Shown here piece by piece: positions 1 through 9,319 of a stretch of DNA of 34,071 bases. Numbering within the stretch: position 1 is the first letter of the stretch; each line of letters starts with the position of its first letter. Origin of the DNA: Perkinsus marinus ATCC 50983 (Eukaryota; Perkinsozoa; Perkinsida; Perkinsidae); assembly GCF_000006405.1 (NCBI RefSeq), contig NW_003208915.1, positions 154,725 to 188,795 of the forward strand, read 5' to 3'. Under the pieces are notes generated by a model. That model saw only the letters and a list, made by a program, of their open reading frames with translations, had not been told where the DNA came from and ran no database searches. The position numbers and the translations under genes were made by a program.

Positions 1-673
1 AATTACCGAGATAGGACCCGCCAATGCCGACGCAAACGACGTTCTTGAGAGCCTTGCCGGTCACCCCGCGATAAGCGCCGGAACGGATCTTATCGGAGTA
101 GCTTTTGATCTGGTCCAAAACTCTCTGAAAATGGAAAGAAAAATCGACACGAAAAACGACAAGACCGGGGATAGAACCATAAACCACAGGATTCGCAGCC
201 ATGAACCCTCCCTATTACCCAAACATCCTCGATGACATTATTGCCATCGACGACGACTTTACCACCACGAGGAGCTCTCAAGGCAGTATGAAGGACCGCT
301 CTCTTCTCAGTAGTGTTAATCTTAACACCTATACCGACACCTCTTCAGAGTAACAACAAAAGTGTACCCCGCACTGCCTTACCGTTGAACATATCTTCGA
401 TTTTCTCATCGAGATGGGCCTCCTTGGCCAAGTCAAATAGAGCCTTGACTGAGGCCTCATTAAGGCGTTCTCTGGAATAATCCAAAGTCACTCCTTTCAA
501 ATCAAGTGGGGTCACCAACATAGACTTGTTGCGCTCTGAAGTTTGCGATAAGTCTCATCCCCTGGCACTCGCCCGGGACTACCTTCGTCATTCAAGAGCT
601 CCTTTAAATGGACGTTTTTGATCTTATCGGCAGCAGAGGCCGCATTGGCGAACGCCTGGGTGTTGGAAATCAT
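1..673 (-). CDS. GPI: Glucose-6-phosphate isomerase, 5' part (window cuts the gene)
   Basis: Glycolytic enzyme interconverting glucose-6-phosphate and fructose-6-phosphate. Four exons chain in phase on the minus strand: 673-583, 535-383, 328-219 and 124-1, joined by introns of 47, 54 and 94 nt with GT and AG ends. The product shows family landmarks in order: HLKELL near the N-terminus, TLDYSRERL, a [17 protein letters not shown] block (the usual GE(R/K)(V/I)N-x-TE-x-RAVLH), then [12 protein letters not shown], the glycine-rich sugar-phosphate motif. The ATG at 673-671 is the first in frame before the conserved part. The catalytic C-terminal two thirds lie beyond base 1. Compartment cannot be told; no clear targeting peptide is visible. 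The identification is from memory of the family and is firm. Confidence 0.9.
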
Positions 674-1626
674 CCTAGTCTATGGAAATGAACTGAATCG
701 ATGGTACCCTTCCAGACCTATTTCGTATCCAGTGCTGCTGAACCTAAGATACTCGGCGACGCACAGTGAGTCTGACTACTAAGCTCAACCAGAAACAATT
801 TGAATCTTCACACGCCACGAATTGCCTGCCACCGTATCAACTCCACAGGCAAGAGCCCACACAAATCTTCGCTGTGCGTAAGAAAGATATTCAATCAGCC
901 GGCTGCAGCACTTTTGCTAGGGCCTTTCACGACACTGAACACGCCACTAACCCGTACAGTACGAAACCCTTGCGATGCCGAACCTAAACGCTGCACTTCC
1001 TCATCATCAACGATGGCCGTTATCGCGGGCGCCCAGATGATCGATATATTACGCAATGTCCGCTGTCGATGTAATACATCAATACACCCCTCCACATATT
1101 CTTAGCATATCCGGTTTTTCGACTCGTGCACAGCCACCACAACGAGTATCATCTTGCGGCTCAGGGAGGTATGTACTTATATGAGAGTGAAACATGGAAG
1201 GATACCATTATGAACGATTCTCTTTCTGTTGATGTATAGCATTAGATCAGGAGCGGAGTTATAGATATACTCCCCGAGTAAAAGTTGGTATTTTGAGGCG
1301 CAATTTTAACACGTGTATGCTAAGAATATGTGGAGAAATTTTCTTACAGGTCTTCGACTTCTCACTAACTACGAAGAGTTAGGCCCTGAAACTTGGAGGT
1401 CATATCAGGTAAAGCATAAGTACATACCTCCCTGAGCCGCAAGATGATACTCGTTGTGGTGGCTGTGCACGAGTCGAAAAACCGGATATGCTAAGAATAT
1501 GTGGAGGGATGTAACTGTACCGTGCATCCCGGCTCGCCAAAAAGATGTACTCGGAGTGGTAACCTCCGGGAGCTTTTCCTCTTTGATAATCGAATATTCC
1601 ATATTTGATCAGTCAATCCTTATATC
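674..1626. other. Intergenic region with inverted repeat, no convincing gene
   Basis: About 950 bp between the divergent GPI gene (-) and the SET gene (+), so it should hold both promoters. The open frames here (766-1105 +, 895-1095 -) are short, overlap each other and show no splice structure or family motif. The main structure is the 93-bp inverted repeat listed separately. Confidence 0.6.
1088..1508. repeat. Perfect 93-bp inverted repeat (foldback) with 235-bp spacer
   Basis: The left arm at 1088-1180 is the exact reverse complement of the right arm at 1416-1508; I compared the arms base by base and found no mismatch. A further 19-bp piece of the right-arm end (ATGCTAAGAATATGTGGAG, 1488-1506) recurs in direct orientation inside the spacer at 1317-1335. 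The right arm ends 118 bp before the SET gene ATG. No coding sequence spans it. It could be a foldback transposable element, a local inverted duplication, or an assembly artefact. Confidence 0.85.
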
Positions 1627-2789
1627 ATGGCCTCTGACCCACTAGGGTCTCTCTTCGACCTCATCCGCTCCACCCTGGGGGCTGAGCTCAACCGAGTCGC
1701 TGTCGAGGAGTTCAGCGGCGCAGGGAGGGGTGTGCGCGTTAAGACTGCTATTCAGAGTGGACAAGTGGCTATTGGAATCCCCCACAAGTTCATAATCACT
1801 GCAAACGTCAGCAGTCCTTGCCTCAGTGACGATTCCGAAGTATATCGGAAATGGATAATGAAAATGGGGAAGATTCTTAGCGGAGCGGAGCTGCTCTCGT
1901 TGATACTGTTAAGGTTACTAGAGAGGTCTCGCCTCTGGAGTACACAACGATTTCCTACTGGTCCGAAGCTGATAAGAAGATGTTTTCTGCGGCCTCTAGT
2001 GTTCTTGCGGAGGAACTTGAAACGGCTGAGCGCACGTGCAAGATTTCCTGCGAAAAGATACGCCAGGCTACGGGAGGAAGATACGCGATGGAAGATATTG
2101 AATGGGCCTACTGGACGATAGAGACGCGAGGCTGTTACCATCGACTTGGTGGAGTCTGTCTGGTTCCCTTAGGAGACATGGTCAATCACAGCGCCGAGGC
2201 TTATCCTGCTGAGAATTGTGGGAAATGTGGTATGCAAAATCGATGTGGGAATTATAATGTTCGTGAGCATCGCTATGAGTTCACTGCTATGCGAGACTAT
2301 AACGAAAACGAGCAGTTTTTCGTCGTGTACAGTGGGTGTGCCAGCACAGATCTGCTCATGCGTTATGGTTTCTCTACACTTACTTCTCACTTGAATGCTG
2401 AAAATTGTCAATTTGAAAGCGTTCGAGTATCACCTGGGAAATTGTGGAGCTCTGGAGGCGCTGTACAGCAGCTGATTGAAGGGGGCTTTTTTGTGTGTGT
2501 CGATGGCTCGCTATCGCACAGCTTTACGACTACCGCGCGCCTCAAAATTGCCAGAGATCATGGCGTTACAGCGTCACTGGAGAATGTAGTGGTTGGGGAC
2601 TCACTGGGGAACGTCGAGCATGAACAAGAGGCTCGGGAGCTGTGCGGTGATGTGATTCAGAGAGAGATTGATTCGAGGTTGCGGGCTTTGAGTGGAAGAA
2701 GTGGCAGTGGAGTGGTACGGGGGTTCCTACGTGGCCAAGTTGCCATTTTACAAAGGGCATTGAGAAAACTCAAAGGTGCGGCTCCCTGA
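1627..2789 (+). CDS. SET-domain lysine methyltransferase-like protein (SETD3/SETD4/Rubisco-LSMT class) with a frame break
   Basis: The N-terminal frame (from ATG 1627) reads SET features: EEFSGAGRGVRVKTAI, GQVAIGIPHKFIIT and a GAELLSLILLRLL helix. The C-terminal frame, open from about 1902 to the TGA at 2787-2789, carries the hallmark cofactor and substrate motifs: LGDMVNHS (the NHS motif) and VVYSG...LLMRYGF (catalytic tyrosine region). This class methylates lysine or histidine in non-histone proteins. The two halves are in different frames. The switch must fall around 1895-1935, and I found no GT-AG intron that joins them in phase, so either one indel broke the gene or the assembly has an error. 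After the switch the gene has no introns, unlike its neighbours. The C-terminal third (LEHEQEA-like helices) may be the substrate-binding domain of the family. Confidence 0.75.
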
Positions 2790-3301
2790 CGTATTTGATA
2801 CGAATTGTGTTTAGTGTGTCGAGTTAATGAGGCAGTTGTTGTTATTATTTGTGAGTGTCGATGTTGATATGAGCACGCTGAGTAAGGAGAGCCTTGAACA
2901 CCTGCTAGGCAAGATGTCGGTGGCAGCGCCTAAAGCAGATGGGGAGACGGTAGGATGAGGACGAAAGATTGGTGGTAGGCTCTGTAGGCAAAGGAGGTAA
3001 GGTACACCGGAAAGGTGTCAAGTACTCGAATCTCTGACTCTCATTTACGACCTTGTGTACTACTACGTAATTGGATTTGGAGTATCTCCACGGAACTCCT
3101 CTCTCGTGATCTTCGCACTTGAGATCGGCTCGTCTCTGCGCAGATAAACGATGAAGTAGCGTTACTCCAATTGATTCTTATTTTGTTCATCAACTGTCGC
3201 GCACCGCGAAATCGAGGGGTGGGCCATTTTTTCCCGCTATTCGGTAACATAGGCCATGTCGGCGTTCAAATCAGTTCGTTCCTGGCACTTTCCTCAATTG
3301 G
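2790..3301. other. Intergenic region, nothing recognised
   Basis: Roughly 510 bp between the SET gene and the next plus-strand gene. Short frames only. A possible alternative start for the next gene (ATG at 3256, frame different) lies upstream of an eight-G run at about 3322-3329, so a homopolymer miscall could hide a longer N-terminus. Confidence 0.4.
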
Positions 3302-3995
3302 ATGGTGCACGACAAACCAGAGGGGGGGGAGGAAGATCTGGCTACCGTCATTCTGCGCGCGTGTACTGTGATGGGTATCCGCAATGTGCGCGAGAGCGAT
3401 CCCGGTAAGTTCACGTGCTGGCAACATGGACTTTGTTATGGTGGAATGGGTTCGATCGAGGAAGTTCTCCTTTTAATCGCACGCAAAGTTCTGGGAACGC
3501 GGTTCGATCTCGCCGAAGGCTTGCGGCCTTGAAGGCTCCGATCCGTGCATTGCCTACTGCCAGTAGGCTACTGAGGAATCCTCCCCAGTCTTGCAATCGC
3601 CTGAAACCCGTATCAACAAGGCTGAGTATGTCACTCACCGTTTCCTGAAATACTTCGGGAGAGAAGGGGTATCTGCGATTCATGTCATCGAAGCAAAACA
3701 GTTTGATGCGCGCATCTATGAGGTTCCAGCAGAATTGGCTCAAGCGGAGCGGTGCATCCTTGATTACCCTGCCACGCGTGAGAAGATGGACAAGCTCCTC
3801 TTGTTCAACCTGTATCTATTGATTCGAGAGAAGGACCCAAGGATTGAGGCTCAAGCCAGTTTAGGAATTGGAGACTTGTTGTTTCATGCGGTATCAATTC
3901 CCAAAGAAAGAGCAACTATAACGCGCCAGGATGAGAATGAGCTTTGTTCCATAAATCTCATGATCTCTTCAACAAAGACTTCTAGTGTTTTGTAA
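3302..3995 (+). CDS. Hypothetical protein, two exons
   Basis: Exon 1 (3302-3404) ends at a consensus GTAAGT donor in phase 1. Exon 2 starts at 3589 after a CCCCAG acceptor, also phase 1, giving about 169 residues. The C-terminal exon looks strongly coding: RFLKYFGREGVSAIHVIEA, then charged and hydrophobic helices (EKMDKLLLFNLYLLIREKD). No domain is recognised. Reading through the donor also stays open for 42 codons, so an alternative product is possible. The 3' end overlaps the convergent WD40 gene by about 100 bp, so one of the two stop assignments may be wrong. Confidence 0.5.
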
Positions 3996-4402
3996 TAGAA
4001 GCTAAAGATCTTCATCACGACCACGAGCACCCACGGTTGTGGGCAATCGCCAATATGCTGCGTAGAGGAGAGATACCGCTCAATCTTCTGGTAATCAGGT
4101 ACACAACTGTCTCTACTGTAAGTCTCGGCATGATAAGAGCGCTGATCGCTGAGCCAGACTACAAGACTATTGTCATCAGAGCTGCTGAGCATAACACCAT
4201 GCGTGTGTGGACAGTAATTCACAAGGTTCACAGTGTCATGATGGGCCGACCGGCCGACCCACACCAGAGGGGCTTCACTGGAGCTACCAGTAAGACTCCA
4301 TGTATACACATTGCCGTCTTCACCACCACTCGAAACGGCTTCTCTCGATCCCAACACGCTTGAACACACATTTTCATTTTCGTCACAAACCTCACTTACC
4401 AT
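3884..4402 (-). CDS. Small WD40-repeat protein
   Basis: Minus-strand frame from ATG 4402. Two WD repeats are readable: ENVCSSVLGSREAVSSGGEDGNVYTW and, 24 residues on, HDTVNLVNYCPHTHGVMLSSSDDNSLVVW (here given only as landmarks SSGGEDGNVYTW and SSSDDNSLVVW). WD repeats form beta-propeller blades for protein binding; two blades are too few for a full propeller, so exons are probably missing or the gene is a fragment. Downstream of SLVVW the frame lacks WD features and overlaps the opposite-strand gene, so the true end probably lies nearer 3990-4100. The bases after the ATG (GTAAGTGAGG) look like a donor site but the open frame through them completes a good WD repeat. Confidence 0.5.
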   Translation of the reverse strand: MVSEVCDENENVCSSVLGSREAVSSGGEDGNVYTWSLTGSSSEAPLVWVGRSAHHDTVNLVNYCPHTHGVMLSSSDDNSLVVWLSDQRSYHAETYSRDSCVPDYQKIERYLSSTQHIGDCPQPWVLVVVMKIFSFYYKTLEVFVEEIMRFMEQSSFSSWRVIVALSLGIDTA

Positions 4403-4480
4403 GTGGCATAATCATAGAAGGGCTACTCTTAGTAGTATAAGCATGATGCCCTCTCATCACAACAACTCCTTGACGAATCG

Positions 4481-4880
4481 TCAATGACGATCTACACTAG
4501 CGGGACCATCGTTGTCGAGTGGAACGGGTAGGAGCACCGCCTCCATGTTTATGTCTAGGTCTGGCGCTAAGCTTGGTAGTGCCGATGGGTCCTCATAAAA
4601 ACGCTCAGTCAAATCTTGGTTAGCAAGTTTTCTCAAGTTCATGAGCAGTCTCTGGCCAGAAGGAGTAAGTCGACATGCTAAACAACCTGAACAGGAGTTG
4701 ATCGAGTTACGGTATGAAGAGCACTTACATGCACTGTGAGAGAATTATCAGTCAATTTAACAGTGAAGCTACTGACGCTTTGTGTTTGAGACTGCTATAT
4801 TGGCCGCTGCACGATTGCACGTTAGTCCGGATTTTATGCTCCGGCTGAGCCGGAGACTCGTCCGGTGAACATCCCATCAT
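4481..4880 (-). CDS. Hypothetical 98-residue protein, three exons
   Basis: Exons 4880-4821, 4794-4729 and 4651-4481 join in phase 0 throughout. The introns are 26 nt (4795-4820, GTGCAATC...TATAG) and 77 nt (4652-4728, GTAAGT...CCAG). The product runs from MMGCSPDESPAQ through SSFTVKLTDNSLTVH to HRLLMNLRKLANQDLTERFY and an acidic, proline-containing tail ending SVDRH. It is not recognised. An amphipathic helix around LLMNLRKLANQDL is likely. It is divergent from the next plus-strand gene, whose ATG lies 63 bp away, so they probably share a promoter. Confidence 0.5.
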
Positions 4881-4943
4881 CGGACTCCCATCCCCTTCGG
4901 GCCGCAATATAATCTTTGGTGAGCTGTGGCTGATGGAACAATC

Positions 4944-5535
4944 ATGTTGTTCTTAGTCAGGTTTCTCGAGGCGTTTAACGGCTGTATCGATGGTCAAGGC
5001 GAAATTATTTCGCGTATTCGGCGTTCAAGGGTGATATATTCACCGTGTTTTCTGAGGTAACTTACCTCGGGTAAGTCAAATCAGGCGATATGTGTATTAA
5101 ACTGTGTAGGGTTTCCCTCGACGCCTTTTCTCGTCATCTAATGCTTCGCTGTGGATGACAGAGACCTCCGTTGCTAAAAGAGGAGTCTGGGTATTTCCCA
5201 TACTGCGCTAAGCGCGTTATCAGTAGCTTTATCTTGTATCACGAGAGTCTCGTGTGCATCGAGGAGCAGAGATTCGCAATTAATTCTACTTTTGTTACAA
5301 GGTTCCCCTTACGGTCTTTCATTTGCCCCGGTGCATGGTCCGATGGTCTGATTCAGAAGGTATCGAGTGTTCACTAAAAAACGACGAATTTTGCCCTCGC
5401 GAAATTCTTTTCCAGGTGAGAAACGAGGACACAGTCGCCAACATGAGTCCGGCATCCAGTGAGGACTGCTCACTGAGAGCATCCATGGACACAAGGCGTG
5501 TGTTACACGGTACATCGTTGAGCTCGCTGTGTTAA
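4944..5535 (+). CDS. Hypothetical protein of about 145 residues, four exons
   Basis: Exons 4944-5056, 5110-5132, 5181-5359 and 5416-5535 join in phase with introns of 53, 48 and 56 nt. The last acceptor has a good pyrimidine tract (TTCTTTTCCAG). Exon 2 is only 23 nt. The product begins MLFLVRFLEAFNGC, has an SGYFPYCAKRVISSFILYHE segment and a serine-rich tail ending TSLSSLC. No family is recognised. Start choice is the first ATG in the frame; further 5' exons cannot be excluded, because the acceptor-like TTAGTCAG lies just downstream of it. Confidence 0.45.
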
Positions 5536-5589
5536 ACAACCTGTATACGGCTAATGGTATAAGTTATATTTTCGTTCGACCTTCCCATC

Positions 5590-8530
5590 ATGGACGCTGC
5601 TCCTGGTCCTGATGCTGCGGCGAGTGATGATGACGATGGACACGAAGCATTTGAGAAGTACAGGAATCCTCGTGAGTCTCTGCAGTAGACTTCCCTAGCT
5701 GCCGCGTACCATCTTCCATCCACAGGTGATTCGACAGCGACGTTGCCGAGTCCGAAGGAGTCTTCGTAAGCTGAGCCGCAGTGCGAAGTTTAAATCACCC
5801 TGAGTTCAGAGTTTCCATACATAACACACGCACGGATAAAGAAGAAGTTGACGATAGAGAAGTAGCATCCAATGGACTAGCTGCCTCGTCCCCGGCTGGT
5901 CTCGATATCGACGGCTGGCGGCTCGAGTAAGCCCCAGGAACTCCTACGGCCATACACCGAGGAGTGGTGTTCAGTTCGGATGATAACAGTGACGCAGGAA
6001 GGACTGAGCCGGTGGAGAAGGAGATGTGAGCCGTAGGATCTCCAGTTCGTCGATCACGCTGCCATGCTAGAGTGGCTCCCCAAGAAGATACCGAAGTGGT
6101 GGCCCCTCAGCAGTCGACTGCTGAGCTCAGTGAGAACGCTAGAAAGCAGGGCGAAGCGAAGGAGGACGTCGTGGCGGGTCTCAGAAAGCGTAAAAGTAGG
6201 CCGTATCAGTTGGCATTCATTATATGTATTGTGCGCGAATAAACGTCAGTCATTCTCATGCGAGATCAAGAGCTTCTCGTTAACATCCAACTGCGTTGTA
6301 GCTTATCAGCTCCTCCTCTTCAGGTGAATGTCTGCAGATTGAAGTGCCCGAGTTATCCGATGAATCCTCTCGGAGCCTCGTGGAGGGGCTCTGTAGCGAT
6401 AGTAGACAGAACATAGCCGAACCATCACTCAAACGAAATCGACCATTATCAGTGATACATACAACAGCAGCAAACGTCACTGCACCACGAAATTCTCGCC
6501 TTTGCCAGACTGAGGAGCGAGAGATGATGGAAATTGCTCAGCACCGCGCGGCGAGGGTGAGGGAGCGTTCGAGGACTGAGAGGTATAGACGGAAGACTCT
6601 TGTGGCTAAGGTGAGGATCGGAATCATCTGGGCTTGATGGTTCGAGGTGCCAGGCTGCTGATACTCCTATTACGGCCGGTATACTACCGTGTTCGACGAC
6701 GAAGTTGACGATGCCTCGGGTGAGCTGGGAGGTGGACACCGTGTGGTACCGTATTGTAGGAACCGAAGTTGCACACGACAGCTCGGGCTGCTGGGAGTGG
6801 TCAGACTCCGAGGATGGAGACTCCAACGGATGGGGCCGACCAGGTTGACGGTCTGGCTGTTGCGGTAGGTCGTTCGGTCGCGATGAGTTGCGGGGAGTTG
6901 ACGACCACTGTCTTAGGCCGAGAGATTCTCCAGCCGCCTCCGTGAGGCTAGCAATCCGAGATGGACTGGGAAGCCCACGGTGAGTAGTTGGACTGTCGGT
7001 TATCATCCAGCTTAACAGGTTCCGATATCACCGCGGCTAGCTCATATGAGGAGCCGATCGAGACCAGCGGGAACTGTAAGTCATCGAGTCACTCGAGCTC
7101 GGTGTGACTCGTCTCCGTGGCAGGCCACCACGGCTCCTGCTGGTGGTTCACTGCATAACACCTCCCAAAGTACTGAGAACAGCAATGTATCGGCCAGCAG
7201 ACGAGACCACGAGGTGAGCTGGTCCCTGTGACCTGTCTCGATCTCGACCTATTCTAACAGAACGGCGATGAAGGGTCTCGAGTCATCGAGAGCCTCGCTG
7301 CAGAGGTGGATACGTCGTTATCATAAACCGCGTGGATTGGTGATGATCAGGCGGAACGCTTCGGCAGTCGACTACGCGAAAGTAGCCGAACCCGATGGAC
7401 TGGTCGGCCCACAGTGAGTGAGGTGACCCCAATGAGCTGGTCACCGATCGATAGGTCCCATCCTCCCCGCGCTTCAGCCTTGCCAAGACCTGGGTATGCA
7501 TCGCGGTGAGTCTAGTATCGTGTAATGGTCTGTGATCAGAGATATCCTGGGCTGAATCAGAGTGCCGTGGAGCTCGAGAGATCCGTGAGGCATCCTGTTG
7601 GGCTGGGCACTCCTAGTAACTCTGTGGTCTCCGAGAACAGACCGGAGACTACCAATACACTGCGAGAAGAGGTCAGTTTCCCGACAGGTCGGAACTTAAC
7701 GACTTGAATTTTGCTATATTAGGCCCAGAGATTCACTAAGAAACTTCGTGAGAATATACCAAGTTTGAGGTGGACCGGCAGGATCACTGTGAGCCACTGA
7801 ATGTCGAGGTTTCAGGCAATACTGTATTCAGATCCCGAGATCTCCGAATCTCAGTCACAATCGCGGCGGGTCTCGGGTGTGTGCCTTCCAAGTCTCTGGA
7901 TTCGGCAGTTCCTGTGCTTAGATCAACAACACTTTCTGCATGGCGGACTCGCTTGGCAACAGGGGGCTCGACACCTCCTTCGAGGTACGAGTTGCGGTTT
8001 GCCTTGAAATGTCTCCTCAGGCTCGCCCAGCGCCCCCTTCGACCCGGCGTCCCCACGCTGTTCCTCTCGGCCCATTGAGATCGTCAACTAAACCCAAGAG
8101 TCCGAATCTAAGGACTGGAGCTCGGTCCAAGATAACACCGTAAGGCACGATCGAGGCTTCGAAATACATTCTTGCAGGAATCACATTGAGGGTAGCGGCA
8201 AGAATGAGGACCATAAGTTCATTGCTAGACCGGTGCCCAGACGGATACTCGAAGAAGTTCAATTCACCGTGGACCTGGGGCCGGAGAAAGTGACGGTCCC
8301 TCACGGCCCAGAGTTCAGTACGTCCCTGTTCAATGTCGTTGAGACTTAGAGTGCTTTCAGACACAGAGAAGAGATCCCTCGAGCGAAGCATGCAAAGGAG
8401 TTTCATGTCCAGTGACGAATCTGTCGTCACCTCCACGCGCTGGGCCTCTGGAAAGTATATCGACACTTGCTCTATTCTGATCGGCGATGATGCCTCTGAG
8501 GCCACCGCCCCAAGCGAAGCACCCCTGTAA
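5590..8530 (+). CDS. 21-exon hypothetical protein with a tandemly duplicated exon module
   Basis: ATG 5590 to TAA 8528-8530, about 661 residues. Exons chain without a stop: 5590-5671, 5726-5765, 5810-5926, 5975-6025, 6071-6195, 6324-6610, 6654-6719, 6760-6864, 6917-6979, 7019-7075, 7124-7213, 7261-7305, 7351-7413, 7455-7505, 7540-7671, 7723-7788, 7816-7869, 7922-7984, 8021-8139, 8178-8317, 8361-8530. The first exons are acidic (DDDDGHEAFEKYR). Exon 6 ends in a basic helix (QHRAARVRERSRTERYRRK), a possible nuclear or nucleic-acid-binding segment. From exon 6 to 19 every junction is phase 0. Exons 9, 13 and 16 encode three versions of one 21-22 residue motif, A-x-RF-x3-LRE-x4/5-RWTG(R/K)-x-T. 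Most of the rest is serine/proline/arginine-rich and probably disordered. No known family is recognised. Weak points: the exon 17 donor could be 7870 or 7879, and the last acceptor 8360 or 8366. Confidence 0.7.
6917..7788 (+). repeat. Three copies of the RWTG exon module inside the 21-exon gene
   Basis: Copy 1 exon 6917-6979 (ERFSSRLREAS, RWTGKPT), copy 2 exon 7351-7413 (ERFGSRLRESS, RWTGRPT), copy 3 exon 7723-7788 (QRFTKKLREN, RWTGRIT). In copies 1 and 2 the next exon also matches at its start (VPISPR at 7019, VPSSPR at 7455). The spacing of copies is 434 and 372 bp. All flanking introns are phase 0, which permits duplication of exons without shifting the frame. DNA identity has decayed to scattered matches, so the duplications are old. 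Confidence 0.8.
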
Positions 8531-8840
8531 GCATCCTCAGCAGGGTAGATGAACCAATTGCATGAATATGTATCAATTCGTGCATGCCGGGAGGGCAGTT
8601 GCCGCCAGTAGGCGGATTAGCATATCTGTTAGGCAATGTAGCGTTCTTGTCTGATGTGTTGAGTTGGATTTAGTAGCGAATGGACGAATGAGTAACGATT
8701 TTGGACGACATACTGTGACCAACCTGTACGACTGAACCCTGGAAACAGCGGAGAGTGAGCGTATTCGATCTTGTTGCAATATTGCGCATCAAAATCGATG
8801 AAAACCCATAAACGGTGAACGCCAACTGCGCTCGCCACTC

Positions 8841-9162
8841 TCAAATGTTCATCGATTCTCGCTCTGGGGCTCTCCAGTGCAAAGTCTGTACACTTTTACT
8901 CATTATTAGACTATTTAGCGTAGGCGATGAGGTTTGAAGGAAATCATCTACATCATCGCATGAGTAAAAGCCAACATAAAATTGAATATAGCAAAAACAA
9001 ATTGTGTCGCTTACATGATGCATGGAGTTCTTTTCGACATGATGCAGCTAGACCACTCCCCATAGCAAGCAGAGTCGTAAGAGTGGATATATACTGTACC
9101 AGATGTGCGACGGGATCATCCCGTAGTGGCGATAGCGTATGATGCGCGGTTCGCGGCCCCAC
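8841..9162 (-). CDS. Possible small hypothetical protein, two exons
   Basis: Exon 9162-9015 (ATG at 9162) ends in phase 1 at a GTAAGCG donor; exon 8947-8841 follows after a 67-nt intron ending GATGTAG and stops at TGA 8841-8843. The 84-residue product (start MGPRTAHHTLSPLRDD, hydrophobic stretch around STLTTLLAMGSGLA) matches nothing I know. Only splice phase and length support it. The rest of the 790-bp space between the convergent repeat-module gene and the CFAP73 gene shows no feature. Confidence 0.3.
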
Positions 9163-9319
9163 AAAGAGCCTCTCGCATTAATCATTCAGGTAGTTTTTTA
9201 TTGTTATGAGGCGCTTAAGGCGTGAGCTTCTCCCAACTGATTCGTTTAAGATCGAGTTTCGCACTCTCTGCTACTCAACATCAACGCAACAAAGGTATTG
9301 TCACATTCAGGGAACATGT

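Noticed and set aside
3735-3754. TTGGCTCAAG, matching the last ten bases of the perkinsid/dinoflagellate spliced leader
   Set aside because: It sits inside coding sequence (reads ELAQAER), lacks the rest of the leader and any donor after it; a chance match.
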